Translations under genes and position numbers: made by a program
Shown here: piece after piece, positions 12,501-24,419 of the stretch
How the letters are laid out: each line of letters begins with the position of its first letter
Position numbering within the stretch: position 1 is the stretch's first letter
Notes under the pieces: generated by a model
Seen by the model: the letters and a program-made list of their open reading frames with translations, nothing else
Database searches by the model: none
Told to the model about the DNA's origin: nothing
Origin: Vanilla planifolia
Lineage: Eukaryota > Streptophyta > Magnoliopsida > Asparagales > Orchidaceae
Direction: 5' to 3'
DNA length: 64,000 nucleotides
NCBI GenBank assembly: GCA_023846275.1
Contig: CM043871.1
Coordinates: forward strand, 29,852,569-29,916,568

Positions 12501-15500
12501 GGCAATTCAAAGAAATTAGATGAGGCTAATGTGAGATTCCATTGAGGTGATCAACCACGCCATTACAATGGAATTACAACGCTCCAGCTAACATAGGTTG
12601 GATTAATCGTGTTCGGTCATCAAGACTCTAGCATTAATGTAACCATGTTTTCTTTTTCGTTAATAACCAAGATGACCAAGACTATTGAAAAACAAAATTA
12701 TCCCCTAATTTGTGGACTGTGATCTGCAAAGATAATCCTTCCCAAAGGACTATAAAGGCCATGAGATCATGTCGATTCACCAAAATTGTCCACTGATGAG
12801 GATACATCTCTTTATGAGTTCAACAAACCTTTTTTGCCTTTTTTGCCTTTAGAGGGGATGGTGATTTCTCCTTTGAAATTCAAGGCAATCTCTCATGTGG
12901 AATCGGGCTGCTCTTCTTCTGTCACTTTCTACTCATGAAGGTAAAGGTCACTCACAAGAGATGAGCTTTCCCAGGTTGCTTTCAATAGGGTAAGCCCTCA
13001 AGAGGTAGGGTTTGCTCTTCTTTCAAAGGAGTTATCTCCCCTTCACATAGATGAAGAAGAAGCAAAGCTATGACATAAGGCACAACCATGACGAACAGCA
13101 GACAAAGAGTAGATGAAGAAAAAGCCATAACTTAAGATAGACGTGACGAAAAATAGATGAAACAAAATTACAAAGTAGAGTCACAAGCATGGTTGAGGGT
13201 CTCAACTACGAGCCTAGCAAAAGGGAAGCAAAAAAACTAAGGTAAGGTACTCTCACACAAGGGCAAAAGATGATTGTTCATTCATCTTGGTGTTAAGGAG
13301 ATGAAAAAACAAAAAATGCTCACGCAGATCAAAGGGCCAAGGAAAGGCTTGTCTTAGATACCATAAAATTATTTTAAGTATTTTTGTTCTATATTTTATT
13401 ATCAAAATAAGGATATAATTTATAAAATACACAAGTACCACAAATGATAAAAATATTTATTACTATAAATTTGCATTTAAAGCATTAATGAACAAGATTA
13501 GTAGTTTTATTTCATAATGAAACTTCTTTTGATAAGGTAAAAATTGATATTATTTTGATATTAAAATTAAGGATTCTAGTACCTATAATAGCGCAAGTAA
13601 GACTAACTCCAGCTCATCTTAAGTTAGATCATATCTTTGTTGATAGAATCAATTTTTGCTTAAGTCCTTGACCATCCAACTTTTGCCAAGATTTGGAAAG
13701 CATTAACATCCATCTATGCATCCAACTCTCAAGTGTGCATATAAAAACTTGAATTTAACCTTTGCACTCTAAAGAAGGGATGTTTGTCAATGACAGACTT
13801 CATGCACAAAGCAAAGATCCTTACCCCAAATCTAACAATAGCCAAAGCTTCTATATCTAGTCAACAACTTATTCTCAATCTATTAGTTGGCCTCACTGCA
13901 AGATTTAATCCCCTTCCTTTAGAAGACTTTACTACATTATTAAACAAGAGATTTATATTAAAGTTATTAAACTTATCAACTATATAGCGTAATTGATTCA
14001 TACTTATGAAATCAAAAATCCCAATCTTTTCAACCTCTTCTAACCCCTCATTGTTTATCACCCTTGAAACCAACTTAACTCAAGTATGCTTAATGATGTA
14101 ACCAATAAATTCTATATGCAATTCAGAACATTAAATTCACCTAGTCTTGTTATATGCAATTAATATCGAATGCATCCTAGGTATGAGAATTCTTTTCTTG
14201 GACAAGATTATGAGATTTTGTGAAGTGTATATACAAAATAAGTTGTGTTTTAAAAATTCTAAATAATAACTCTTATATCTCACAAAACATTCCTACAGCC
14301 ACATACATTAAACTATAGGTTTTTCACATTCTAATTCAAGCAATTAAAAATATGATGAGCTAAGATGACCACCACACAATCATGAAGCATTTGTTAAAGA
14401 GCTCCCATGTCCGTTCAAGTGTTAGTACATGTTCTGCCAATCAAAGCTATTCTTGTCAAACCGTCTCCTATTTTTTACCTAAGAAACCAGAGGATGCAAC
14501 TTAAAGTAGAGCATTAGTAAAACATGACATGATTTTGTTATATTCAAACAATTTATACAAAATCTAAATGGTTAATAGAGTACTATATTAATAGGGCAAC
14601 AACATCATCTTCATATGAGAAGGTATATAATCAAATTAATGATCACTGATATCAAGGGAATGATGGGAAAACTTGGTGTCAACACACAATAAAATCATGT
14701 CAAAAATTAATTAAGATACGATCACTCCAATTATGAATAACTGTAAACCAAACAAAAATTAAGTTCAGCCATTTCAAAGTGATAAATACATTACTACACG
14801 TAAGGCATTTTTGAGGTATTTGATGTGCTACAGAATTTAGGAACGACTGTAAGGATAAGCCTAATTGGCTGAATGAAAGCTGAGCAACATTTAAAAAAAA
14901 TTAGTTCTCTTTTGATGGCAGGGATGCACATAAAACCAAGTATAATTTGCATTACAACTTGGTTGAATTGTCCAATATAGTTATCAATGTAGTTTTCAAC
15001 TTGGACAAAGTAGCATTTAAATTTAAATCATGGTGATCAAAATGGAGTGCATCAGGAATAATATATATCATAACGTGATTGAACGAGACCTGTAGATCCA
15101 TACACGTTACTGGTTAAAAGGAGAAATGAGGGACAACAACAAAAATTGAAACATAGAATATCATGGTTTAGGAATGTTTGAATAGAGGGTACGGTATTGG
15201 GGAATCATTGAAGACAACAGGCAAAAAGTTGAGCACATATCTTCTGCAAGATATTTTTAATAACTTACATAGGACATAAAGGGAGAAAATGAAGATTGAT
15301 TCATAAAGTTATTCAACATACTTGTATAAGGCTAATGATAATGGCAATTTAGAAAATTTCACCCAAGAAGATTCACAACTTACAGGATATAATTTCAAAA
15401 AAAAAATTCAATGAAGTTCAAAAACATTTCAAGGAATAACTTCATACTAAAAGCTAGGTAACACTGAAAATGACTTTTCATGGCTAGATAAACTCTAATG

Positions 15501-18500
15501 CAGAGCAATATTTTTTAAAAAAAAGTAATAATGAAGGCTCTTAAAACCAAAGATGTTTACCATCTGTTGCTTTGGCCTCAATAATTGGTATATCTCTATC
15601 ATCATTCACTCTATCATAACCATGACGTCTCTTCCAAGTACTGGTTTGTTCATCAAAAACACGCTTATCTTTTTTGTGCTTCTTTATTCCTGTGGGAAAA
15701 CCATTAAACATGGGATCAGCTCTAACTCAGAGGACAAATAACATGTTTGCTAACATTTACAATCTTTCAACATTTCTGGCTACAGATAATCCATGACAAA
15801 ATGACAAAACCAACCTTTCATTTTGGCAAATAATTCCCACTTTGTTGGAGGTTTCGGCTTGGGTAGCTGAAATTAGGGAAAAAACATGAATGCTAAGCTT
15901 TTTAAATAAAACAACTTTTAAAGACCTAAGAGGTCAACATCATTTCAAAAGGCTCAAAAAGGATTGCTGGCTAAAAGGTACCAAGCTTAAAGCCTGTAAT
16001 GTTAGTGCCAAGCACGTGAATAATTATTATAGAGGACAAAAATAACATTTTTTTCTAATTATTATATGGACCAAGATCAGCTGTGTGAATTATGTACCCT
16101 AAACAGCAACTAGACTAATGAGTTGCATATATTAGAAGTTCAACTCAGCCAGTAAAAGAAGCATAGCTGATATTTATTCAAATTCAATGTAACTTAAGTT
16201 ATCATATAATCAAGAAAATATAGATGACATTGCCAAGAAATACCATCGAGAGAGAAGTGGGGAGTGGAGTGAAAATGATGGGGCATAGAAGCATTGTGCA
16301 TGCACAATAGGTGTGGAAGAGATTGCGATGAAATGAGACTATATTTTTATGATTTTTCTTAATAAGAAGATTGGTCTTGAAAGTGAGACATATAAGTTTA
16401 GAGCAGCTGCAAGATTGTAGGAATTAGAGAACAGGCCTTGTGAGCGGATGTGGATAGTTAGATTTCCTTATGGTTTGCACAGAGACCAAAGCATATGACA
16501 TCCGTAGGAGGGAAAGGAACATGCTAGGATCATTTTAGTTCCACTAAAAATAAAGCTAAAAGCCATCTAAACATGCAACATGCTGAAATAAAAAATCTGG
16601 GAACTCATTTTTCAAGTACCTTTGGGTTACATGAATACTAAGATGGAGGACAAAGATAGAATATATTCAATGATCCAATCACATTTGTAGTTGAACTACA
16701 AGTATGACATAGTTTCAGATTAAAGAAATCCACACAGCTCAAACCACAACTCGAGCAGACCAAAAAAACTAACATAAAATGTTGAGGAATCACCTTAAAA
16801 CAAACTCCAATAATGCAAAACAAGAAGGGAACCATTAAATCCTCAAAAACACAAAAAACGACCAATGCATGACCACAAGCATCACACAAGACTTCTAGTG
16901 ACGTACTATTGGAGGAGAAATCAAAAAGAAACTTATACAGTAAACATAAAAAATAAAAATAAAATCTAGAAATACCACTCAGTGGCATAAGAAGAAGATA
17001 GATCATATGACACATACATATCCATATATTGATATAGGTTAGTTTAGGTTAGAAAAAACAACATCAATGTCAACTTGCAAAAAATCAACATAAAAAAAAC
17101 ATGAAGTCTAAGCATAGCATAACTTACAGCTGAACCTCTAAGTTACAATCAGTACTGACCAGCTAAAGGGGTATAAGGATACTAGCAAACTACTTTACTA
17201 ATCAGTTATACCCACTCACAACAAAGAGCACCATGATGCCTCAAACACTAGAATGGATCACACAAAACATAAATATATACATAATATATATGTAATATGG
17301 GAAGCTCAGGCACGTGCAATATTAGGAAAGACACAAAAAATTAGATGCAGAAAGAAAAAGCATGGGCATAAGGATAGGTGGAGGAGGCACATGGAAAGGG
17401 ATATCTACACAAAACATTTAAAGGAGAATTAAGAAGTGGTGGAATGCCTTCGGAAGAGTGAACAAATTATTGAAAGAAACAACTTAAATGATAATAATAC
17501 AAGACAATATTAGCTCCTAGGTAATTTGAAATTTTAAAATTAAACAAAAACTAGGAAAATACAAGTGAACATACTGATATTGTAGAACAAAGCCAGGAAG
17601 ATAAAGTTTATGAAACAAAGTCGTAAAAGAATGAACATATAATTCCCAATAACAGATATTGAAATGTAGACAGAACATCATTGAAAAACTAGATATTTTA
17701 ATTACAATGGATTCTTAAACATATCATAACAAAAGAAGTTTTATTACCAAACATTCTGGATAAGTGCCAAAGGTTCTAAAGTCTATCTATTTCCTTGCAT
17801 ACTTCACCAAATAATTGGCTTTTGCCTAAAAAATCCTATTTACTTCAAGTAGCACTCTTTACATTGCCCTTTTTGAATAGCCATTGACATCATCGAGTCC
17901 TTTTAGACTTTAAAGAAAAAAAAAGCAATAGAAATGGAAAACATACAATAAATACATTTATGTCTGCATGAAAATATATGTAGAAACTGAAAATATAAAT
18001 TCACAGCTGGACAAGAAATTTTTAAAAAGAAGCAAAAATTTTCTACAAGCACCTTAACATATTTATAATAGAAAAACAAATAAGTTAAAATATAAAATTA
18101 TGTGTAAAGCATGTCAAAAAGGTATAGCACATGGTTGACTCAAGGATGAAATAAATCCATCAACATTTTCACTAAATATCTCCAATGAAAAGAGGATTAC
18201 TTAGAAATTTTTAGTTATTTTTAAGAATTTTTTTAATATTTTTGTATTATTTGATGGGAAAGGAATATTTATTATTTGGAGTTTAAATCTAAAGTTTAGT
18301 CTTGTATTTTATTTAAATACTTCTTATGGAATGAAAAAAAAGAAAATTAATTGCTTGGCAATGCCTTCTTATTGAAATTGTGATTTCTTTTATCACGTGT
18401 TAATGTACATCCTTATATTGTCACCTAAATTTCTTAAAATTGAAATATAAAGATATCTGAGTTGCAATTTAAACTTACCTCTATTGTCATCATCATCCTC

Positions 18501-21500
18501 ATCATCATCGTCTTTCACTTCAAATCCCACAACACCATTTCGGTCCGCCAAATTCTCCATCAATTTTAGTATCAAAGCATCATTCGTAGTGCTTCAACTA
18601 CTACGATGATCCACTGTTGTGAGTCACTTGCTTCCCTTGGTTTTGGAACCTTGGTCAACACGATCCCACTAATCCCAAACCAATATTTGTAGAGTTCAAA
18701 AAAAAAATTTAAAGCCACCTTGGGTTGTATGCTAGTGGCCTTGCTACCACATTGCACTCCACAACCAATTGCACTACCTTCAGCTCCCCTTCGCCTCACT
18801 CCCAACATTGTGAGCAGCATCGAACATGCCAAGTTGCATAATCCCAAACGATGCCTCCATTAACCTAGGCATGCCTTTGCCATTACCTCCATCATCACTA
18901 TTTCCTCGGCCGCACACCCTCACACGCACATCCACTACAACCTCCACTCACGAAAATGCAGCCACACCACTTCTGTCAAGTCTGTATCGTGCTCTAACCA
19001 CCCGCAAGATTCGCGCACAAATCCTTGCTACTGTTGTTATTGAACCCAAGCGATAAACCTAACACCTAAATACGCAAACCAGCACAAGTCAACCTAATCC
19101 AATGCCAAACCAAAGTAGAACATCCCATTGAATTGGCAAGTGTACTACACATTCTCGACTTAACACAGAGCCTCCATGCTAGACCCAAGTCGACGCACGC
19201 ATATGAACTGAACCACTTGGAACAACTAAATCAAGCCGTGGTTGCCTGAACCTAACTAGAAATTCAACCTATATCAAAATCTGTTTGGTAACTCATTTTA
19301 AAGTATTTCCCAAAATATTTTGCAATAACAAGTACCTTAACTACAATATTTCTACAAGCTCAAATAAAATATGATTTTTAATAAGACATACAAAAGATTT
19401 GATAATCAATAAGTCTAAAAAGAAAATAACTTTAAATTTTTGTGAAGTGCAACTTCTTTTATTTAATAAAATTTTTCAACTTCAAAATTAGTATATTATG
19501 TTGCAAATTATAAATTGTGATTGTGGTACTTATGGAATTTATTTTATTTAAAACATTAACTATGTTCGTGAGTGAACCTTCTTAAAATTATGAGTGATAA
19601 TTAATAGAGTGTTTTACTTTGGTTTCTTTAGCCCACCTAAATACTAATTTTTAGCGCATAAGTCAAATTTCTAAAAGGAGCTATTTTGTAATTATGCTAG
19701 CACCTTTGTTATTATTCTTAGTATGTTGCTTGTTAAATAAAAAAAATAAATTATATAATTAGTTTTTATTTATATAAGAAATATTTAGTTAATTTAATTA
19801 TGTTTAAATCACTTATTTGTACTACTATAGTTAAACAATACATGAAAAAAAAATTGAATTTATTACTGATAAAAATGAAGAGATAAAAAAAATAACTTAA
19901 AATAAACAAAATTAACCCAGAACTTAAACTTTAAAAGTTCTAAAAAAATTTTTAAACTCATCAATGTATATTATTTCTTCCTTATATGACTCTTAAAATA
20001 ATTTTTATTATGCACTTGATTAAATTAAGCAATAAATTAAGTCTAAAAGTTTTAAGAATACTAAATAAATGATTTAGTACTCTAAAAGAAATTGAATGAC
20101 CAATTATTGATGTATATTTATCCAAAGAGTTATATCCTAAAATGTTGATATAAGAATAAATGATTTATATAAGAACACATATTATAATATATATTTTAAT
20201 ACTACATATGCTTCATAAAAATATTCTCAATATTGAGTATTCTTTATTTTATGCAAGTCAAATGCATAAAAAAACAACCCTGCTAGTAACAAATCTAATA
20301 AATAACTTCTAAATTTTTTTACCTGAGTATCTTGATTATTATCTTTTATTTGATATTGTTCCTACAAATTACTTTATTCATCTCAATTTTCAAATGTATT
20401 GAAAAAACAATCCCCCACCTAATGTTATGACCACAAAAAGAAAATTTTAGAGATTGATACTAAGCCTAATAAAGATTCCCTTAAAACACAACATTATAAA
20501 ACAAAGCTTTTGTTTGTGGGATGTACCGGGACAACATAAGCTACATCAAACAGATGATAATAAGTTGATATAATAGGTCATATAAAACTTTTTCTTATTT
20601 ATCTCTTATTCTTAATTCATTATGAAATGTATTAAGTCAATATAAACACTTAAGAGTTTTAATTATTTTTCCATAGTTTCTTATATTTTTATTATTTTTT
20701 GTTAACAATGATATATTTGTTATTTTAACTTTGAGTCTAAAGTTTTGTCTTATATCCTAGACACTTGCAATTGAATAAAAAAGAAAAGATTATTTGACAT
20801 TGTCTATTTATTGAAATTATAATTTCTTTTATCGTGCATACATGCACATCCCCAAATTGCAACATAAGTTCTTTCGAATTGTGATTCGAAGACGTCTGAG
20901 TTACGATTGGAATTTACCTCCATTGTTTCTGTTGCCCTATCACCGTTGCCTTTTACTTCAAATCTAACAAGAGGATTTCATTCTACCTCATCCTCTGTCT
21001 ATACACTTTCTTGATATACATTTTTGGATTAAAAGTAAAAAAAATTGAAAAATAAAACATGCTTATGACCACACTTGAACTATAAAGAAATACCAACTTC
21101 TTAAACTTCAATATTTCAAAACAAGCTTAACATACAATATTGTATATTACAAAATTTAATTAACTAAGCAAACCAAAAATCTTATGTTGTACATGGTATT
21201 AAGAGGCAATTTAGAAAAACCAAGAGTCAAATAACTGTCTACTTAAATTTACAAATCATGATATTAAAGTGTAAAATTAATTATCCAATGAATTATTTAA
21301 TCAATATGTGCATATATTCATTACATAACAAAAGGACTAATAGCTGCACCATCTCCAAGACAAATTTTTGAGATATTCTTTGACTATATCGTTTAATACA
21401 AAACAATAACTGCCTACTAAAACTCTAATGTGAGAAAACCTAAACAAATTTTTCTTCACATTTCTAGCAAAATTGAAAGAAATAATATACAAATTAAAAC

Positions 21501-23355
21501 TAAAAAGGAATCCTAATCATATATGATGAGACAAATACATTAATCCATTGAAACAATGCCTTCTAACAAATCACAATACCATAAAAAAGAAAGGTAAAGG
21601 GATTGAATGCCAACAATAATCTCTAACCAAATTGTATCTTGACAATGAATTAAAAAATGAGCATATAGGAGTGACTCAAGGTAGATTTTCATATCAAACT
21701 ATAGATGATGAAAGAGTAACCTAACAAAAAGATGAAACTTAAAATGTGAACTATATTATCTCGCAAAGTTAGCCATTCAATGAAGAATAGTTCTTTTCAT
21801 ATTTTTCTCATGAATCAAAAGAGATTGGTTATTAGAATTTTGCATTGCACTCTATAATCCATATCATTATAATTGGATTCATAGAAGGCTTGAAAGGACT
21901 TATTTATCATGTGTAGTTTAGGCTATTATAATTATGTAACTTTTTTTAAGGAATTATAATCATGTAGTTAAAATTTATTAAGATACTAACATTTTTTATC
22001 TCTCATAATAAAACCAAAGAAGAAGCAAATGAGAGAAGATATAGAGAAGAAGGCTCACTTGTGATAAAAGACTAACGTAACAACCAAATGAAACTTAAAC
22101 ATGATCCATATTATATCCCAAAGCTAGCCAAAGACTAGAAGAGTAGTTTTGCTACTTCACATTTTCTTTCGAATGTGCAAAGTTTAAACCACATCATTTT
22201 GCCAGGATTGTCTTTTATTTTATTCTATCATTCATTATTATGATTAGATCCATTGTGATATTTTAGGTCTGGATTATCGTAATTTAATACTTCAGGTTTA
22301 TTGGGATCTCTAACTATATCATCTCTTATGAGAAAACCTAAAGAATGGCGATAAGAAAGAAAGATAACAAGATTAATACATCCTCCAAGATTAAAAGATG
22401 GGGCAAAACAGTGTTAAATCTTTGCCTTTTATGTAGAGTGTTAGGTGACCTTCACATATTACAAGATGGATGCTTTCCTAAACCCTTTAACTTGAATTCC
22501 TAGCAATCAACCTAAGAAGTCAACAAACAAAGTATAGGCATCAAATAATCTTAAGTGAAAGTGGCCTTAATTGTTTTAGCTGAAAAATAATGAGATCAAA
22601 AAAGTTGTAACTTGTGATGAAAAAGCACTAACATTTGATAAATTGCAGTTGAAAGTGTTATTAAAAGAAAAAAGAGATGTTTAAGACACAATTTTCGAAT
22701 AACATCTTTAGGAAAGAGGTGAAATACATAAGTAATAATTGTATTTGATAGAAAATAAAATAGTATTTCAGGTATAAGATTTAAAAAAAATAGCCTTTTG
22801 TTGCAAATCTTGTTTTCCACTGAAGCCCCATCAAGGATGCAGCAGAGTGTACAGTCAAATGGAGCCTATCAGTTATGCACAGATATGATCTAAAAACATG
22901 AAATCTTATATAAAAAAAAGGAGCTCAGAAAGCCCAACAGATTTATAAGTATGAAGGAAGATATTACATGCTTTTCTCGCGGAAGCCTTGTTGTGGGCTC
23001 TGGCAAACGAACAATAGGTCCATCTAGGCCTTCAGTCGATGGTAGACTAAAGAGAGCATTGACTACCACTTGAACAAGCTCTGTGCCCTTTGCCAAGCAC
23101 AGCCCCGTGAGTTCTTCTCTGCACGAAACAACACAAATCAAACGAAAAAACAGCATACATTGTTTTAAAACTTCCTCAATCACTGAGTTTCAGTTTAAGG
23201 AAATCACACGAGAAGACCAGCTATTGGAGTACCGAAACTTTTTGCCTTGATAATGGAAAGCCTAAAAACCTGGTGGAGGGCAGGGTGTCAAAGTGATAGC
23301 TCGAATCATACGCCATAAGATTTCCTATATCAACTTGGTACTTGTCCGCTTCCAT
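6527..23355 (-). CDS. RRS1: Ribosome biogenesis regulatory protein RRS1 homolog
   Basis: Minus-strand exons: 23355-23270, 23118-22968, 15866-15815, 15689-15561, 8009-7892, 7160-6974, 6859-6746, 6652-6527. All junctions are GT-AG and phases agree, giving 320 codons with ATG and TAA. Family landmarks in order: DIGNLMAYD near residue 9; [17 protein letters not shown] then LPREKH to about residue 79; [15 protein letters not shown] (80-94), the conserved RRS1 core; [60 protein letters not shown]; and a Lys/Ser-rich nucleolar-type tail. RRS1 acts in the nucleolus with RPF2 to bring the 5S RNP (5S rRNA, uL18, uL5) into pre-60S particles (established for the family). Length is normal. Introns 2 (7101 bp) and 4 (7551 bp) are unusually long and filled with transposon remains; the others are 93-731 bp. 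This is not the TIR-NBS disease-resistance gene also named RRS1. Confidence 0.96.
13352..13363 (-). other. Primer-binding-site-like sequence of the intronic Copia
   Basis: The minus strand reads TGGTATCTAAGA, whose first seven bases equal the plant initiator-Met tRNA primer site TGGTATCAGAGC. It lies upstream of the gag segment and marks the 5' LTR/internal junction. Confidence 0.55.
13364..13620 (-). repeat. Probable 5' LTR of the intronic Copia (partner near 8480-8740)
   Basis: Shares ordered blocks with about 8600-8700: ATTAATGA.CA.GATTAGT, then TTTGATAAG, then GATATTATTTTGATATTAA. Both copies are in the same orientation and flank the gag-pol remains. Divergence is high and TG...CA ends could not be fixed. 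Confidence 0.4.
18215..21005 (+). mobile_element. Short, probably non-autonomous LTR element in RRS1 intron 2 (antisense to the gene)
   Basis: Direct repeats at about 18215-18566 and 20640-21005 share many ordered blocks: TCTAAAGTTT.GTCTT, TATTGAAATT.T.ATTTCTTTTATC, TCTGAGTT.C.AT and TTTACCTC.ATTGT, TTCAAATC. The first copy is followed at once by TAGTATCAAAGC (18567-18578), 10 of 12 bases of the initiator-Met tRNA primer site, which fixes the orientation as plus. The internal part is about 2 kb, moderately GC-rich at 18600-19270, and shows no gag or pol motif. Confidence 0.6.
18567..18578 (+). other. Primer-binding-site-like sequence
   Basis: TAGTATCAAAGC immediately follows the left direct repeat and resembles TGGTATCAGAGC with two changes. 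Confidence 0.5.
21700..22375. repeat. Tandem direct duplication, about 350-bp unit, inside RRS1 intron 2
   Basis: The block starting GATGAAAGAGTAACCTAAC at 21707 recurs at about 22061 as GATAAAAGACTAACGTAAC. It continues with matching AAATGAAACTTAAA, AAAG.TAGCCA, ATTATAAT(T) and TCTC.TA.GA.AAAACC.AAAGAA blocks. Copies are clearly diverged. A partial third copy of the terminal block, GAGAAAACCTAAA, sits near 21432. Confidence 0.6.
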
Positions 23356-23851
23356 TAATTCAGAGCTTTTCTTTCAACCGCAAAATCTCAAACGCCACGA
23401 CTATGCTGAACTGGGGAATCTGAAAAAGGATTATGCAGCAAAAGGCAATCACGAGGCGTCAAGCCCCTTAGTTAAAAGCTATAACAGTACAAATAATTGC
23501 ATAAGATCAATAAAAATAAAAATGGGAGAAATACCTTTAAGCGATCACTACCACCCTGTTGGAAAAAGAACACAACCCTCCCTCCAACCAGAGCTATAGG
23601 AGGAGACGAGGCAGCAGCGCCGGCGAGAGAAGAAGATGGACGGAATTCGCGCTACTGACTAAAGCAAGGCCGAAAGCTAAGGATATTGGGTTGGCCCGTC
23701 AGAGACGGCAAGTTCGCAGTAAGCGAGATATCCAAAACTACGGGAGAGAGGCGACTGCTTGGGTCATGAAGGGCTCATTGTTAGGTCATGCAGCCCGACC
23801 CTATTTCTTAAACACAAATTTCGAATTTTTAAAAATTAATTTAGGATAAAT
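23356..23851 (-). promoter_or_regulatory. RRS1 5' leader and promoter region
   Basis: On the minus strand a CT-rich segment at about 23640-23600 looks like the transcript start region. A possible leader intron runs from 23534 (AAAG, then GTATTT) to 23420 (CCTTTTTCAG), about 115 bp. The GC-rich upstream part, 23650-23810, contains GGGCC and AGCCC-type motifs but no perfect telo-box. The whole promoter is short because a Copia LTR starts at 23852. Confidence 0.4.
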
Positions 23852-24078
23852 TGTTGAAATTAATTTGTCTTTGTGTTTAATTATTTAATGACTTTTGTTT
23901 GACTTTGTATAGGTCCCACATGATGGCTACTAAGTACGTTTTATTTAGTTGATATTTGAATTCTCTGATATACTTTGCATTTTTACTTAATGAAAAAATA
24001 GAGCACAACTTATGTTGATAATGGCATAACTATTTCTTGCAAAAAAAGCTTTTTGTTCATCTCGATTCTCTCTTTTAA
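23852..24078 (+). repeat. Copia-type 5' LTR
   Basis: Starts TGTTGAAATTAAT, a common Copia LTR start, and is followed directly by the primer site TGGTATTAGAGC at 24079-24090 (11 of 12 bases of the initiator-Met site). Length is about 227 bp, normal for small Copia LTRs. The internal part that should follow is not recognisable beyond about 24150. The LTR is divergently oriented to RRS1. Confidence 0.7.
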
Positions 24079-24090
24079 TGGTATTAGAGC
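24079..24090 (+). other. Primer-binding site (initiator-Met tRNA)
   Basis: TGGTATTAGAGC differs by one base from the canonical plant retrotransposon primer site and lies right after the LTR. Confidence 0.75.
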
Positions 24091-24419
24091 TATAAACCAA
24101 AGAAATGAGAGCTAAAACACGATAGAAATGATAAGGAGCATTCGAAAACTTTTAAAATCATTGTAATCATCTCCTAACAAGGGAGGTTATTTCTAAAACT
24201 AAAAAAAGGAATAAGTTAAGAAGAGTAGTGAAACCTATAATATCTACATACTAAAGATGTTTGAACCAAGTTGAACAAGCATATTAAAAAAAATGTGATA
24301 TCTACTTAGCCCTAATCAGATCACATGAGAATAAAAAGAAGACGAACCTAACCAATTTAGTGACATTCATTAAACATGATTATAAAAAGTAATTTTTCTT
24401 GTTGATTCAAAGCATACGA

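Larger units (their letters stand above)
8480..13620 (-). mobile_element. Decayed Ty1/Copia LTR retrotransposon in RRS1 intron 4 (sense to the gene)
   Basis: Read on the minus strand, the order is that of a Copia element. A gag segment with [16 protein letters not shown] lies near 12300-12230. An intact CX2CX4HX4C zinc knuckle is at 12012-11971. A protease-like WIFDFDA..DH segment lies near 11735-11685, where WIFDSGATDH is usual. The reverse transcriptase region has [13 protein letters not shown] and LPLGF near 9890-9810 and YGLKQL near 9760. The active-site box reads YVNDVL at 9631-9614. RNase H remains are [16 protein letters not shown] near 9135 and [10 protein letters not shown] near 8935. 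Stops and frameshifts run throughout, so no protein is encoded. The outer limits rest on weak LTR similarity. Confidence 0.85.
8010..15560 (-). other. RRS1 intron 4, transposon-expanded
   Basis: 7551-bp intron between exon 4 (ending ACA-GAT-G) and exon 5 (starting after CTTTCAG). It holds a decayed Copia element at roughly 8480-13620. The parts outside it (8010-8480 and 13620-15560) are AT-rich, with no domain I recognise. A 70-codon minus-strand open frame at 13861-14073 has no identifiable motif. Confidence 0.75.
15867..22967 (-). other. RRS1 intron 2, transposon-expanded
   Basis: 7101-bp intron between exon 2 (ending AAG-CAT, then GTAATA) and exon 3 (after TTTCAG). From the gene's downstream end it holds unrecognised AT-rich sequence at 15867-18200, an LTR element at about 18215-21005 in the opposite orientation, and a tandem duplication at about 21700-22375. 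A 125-codon minus-strand open frame at 16638-17015 has no known domain and looks like chance. Confidence 0.75.

Noticed and set aside
16638-17015. 125-codon minus-strand Cys/Phe-rich frame in RRS1 intron 2
   Set aside because: No paired CxxC pattern, signal peptide logic, splice context or family resemblance that I recognise; it lies within an intron of the same strand.
6527-23355. Identity as the TIR-NBS-LRR-WRKY resistance protein also called RRS1
   Set aside because: The exons match the ribosome biogenesis RRS1 family; no TIR, NB-ARC, LRR or WRKY motif occurs.
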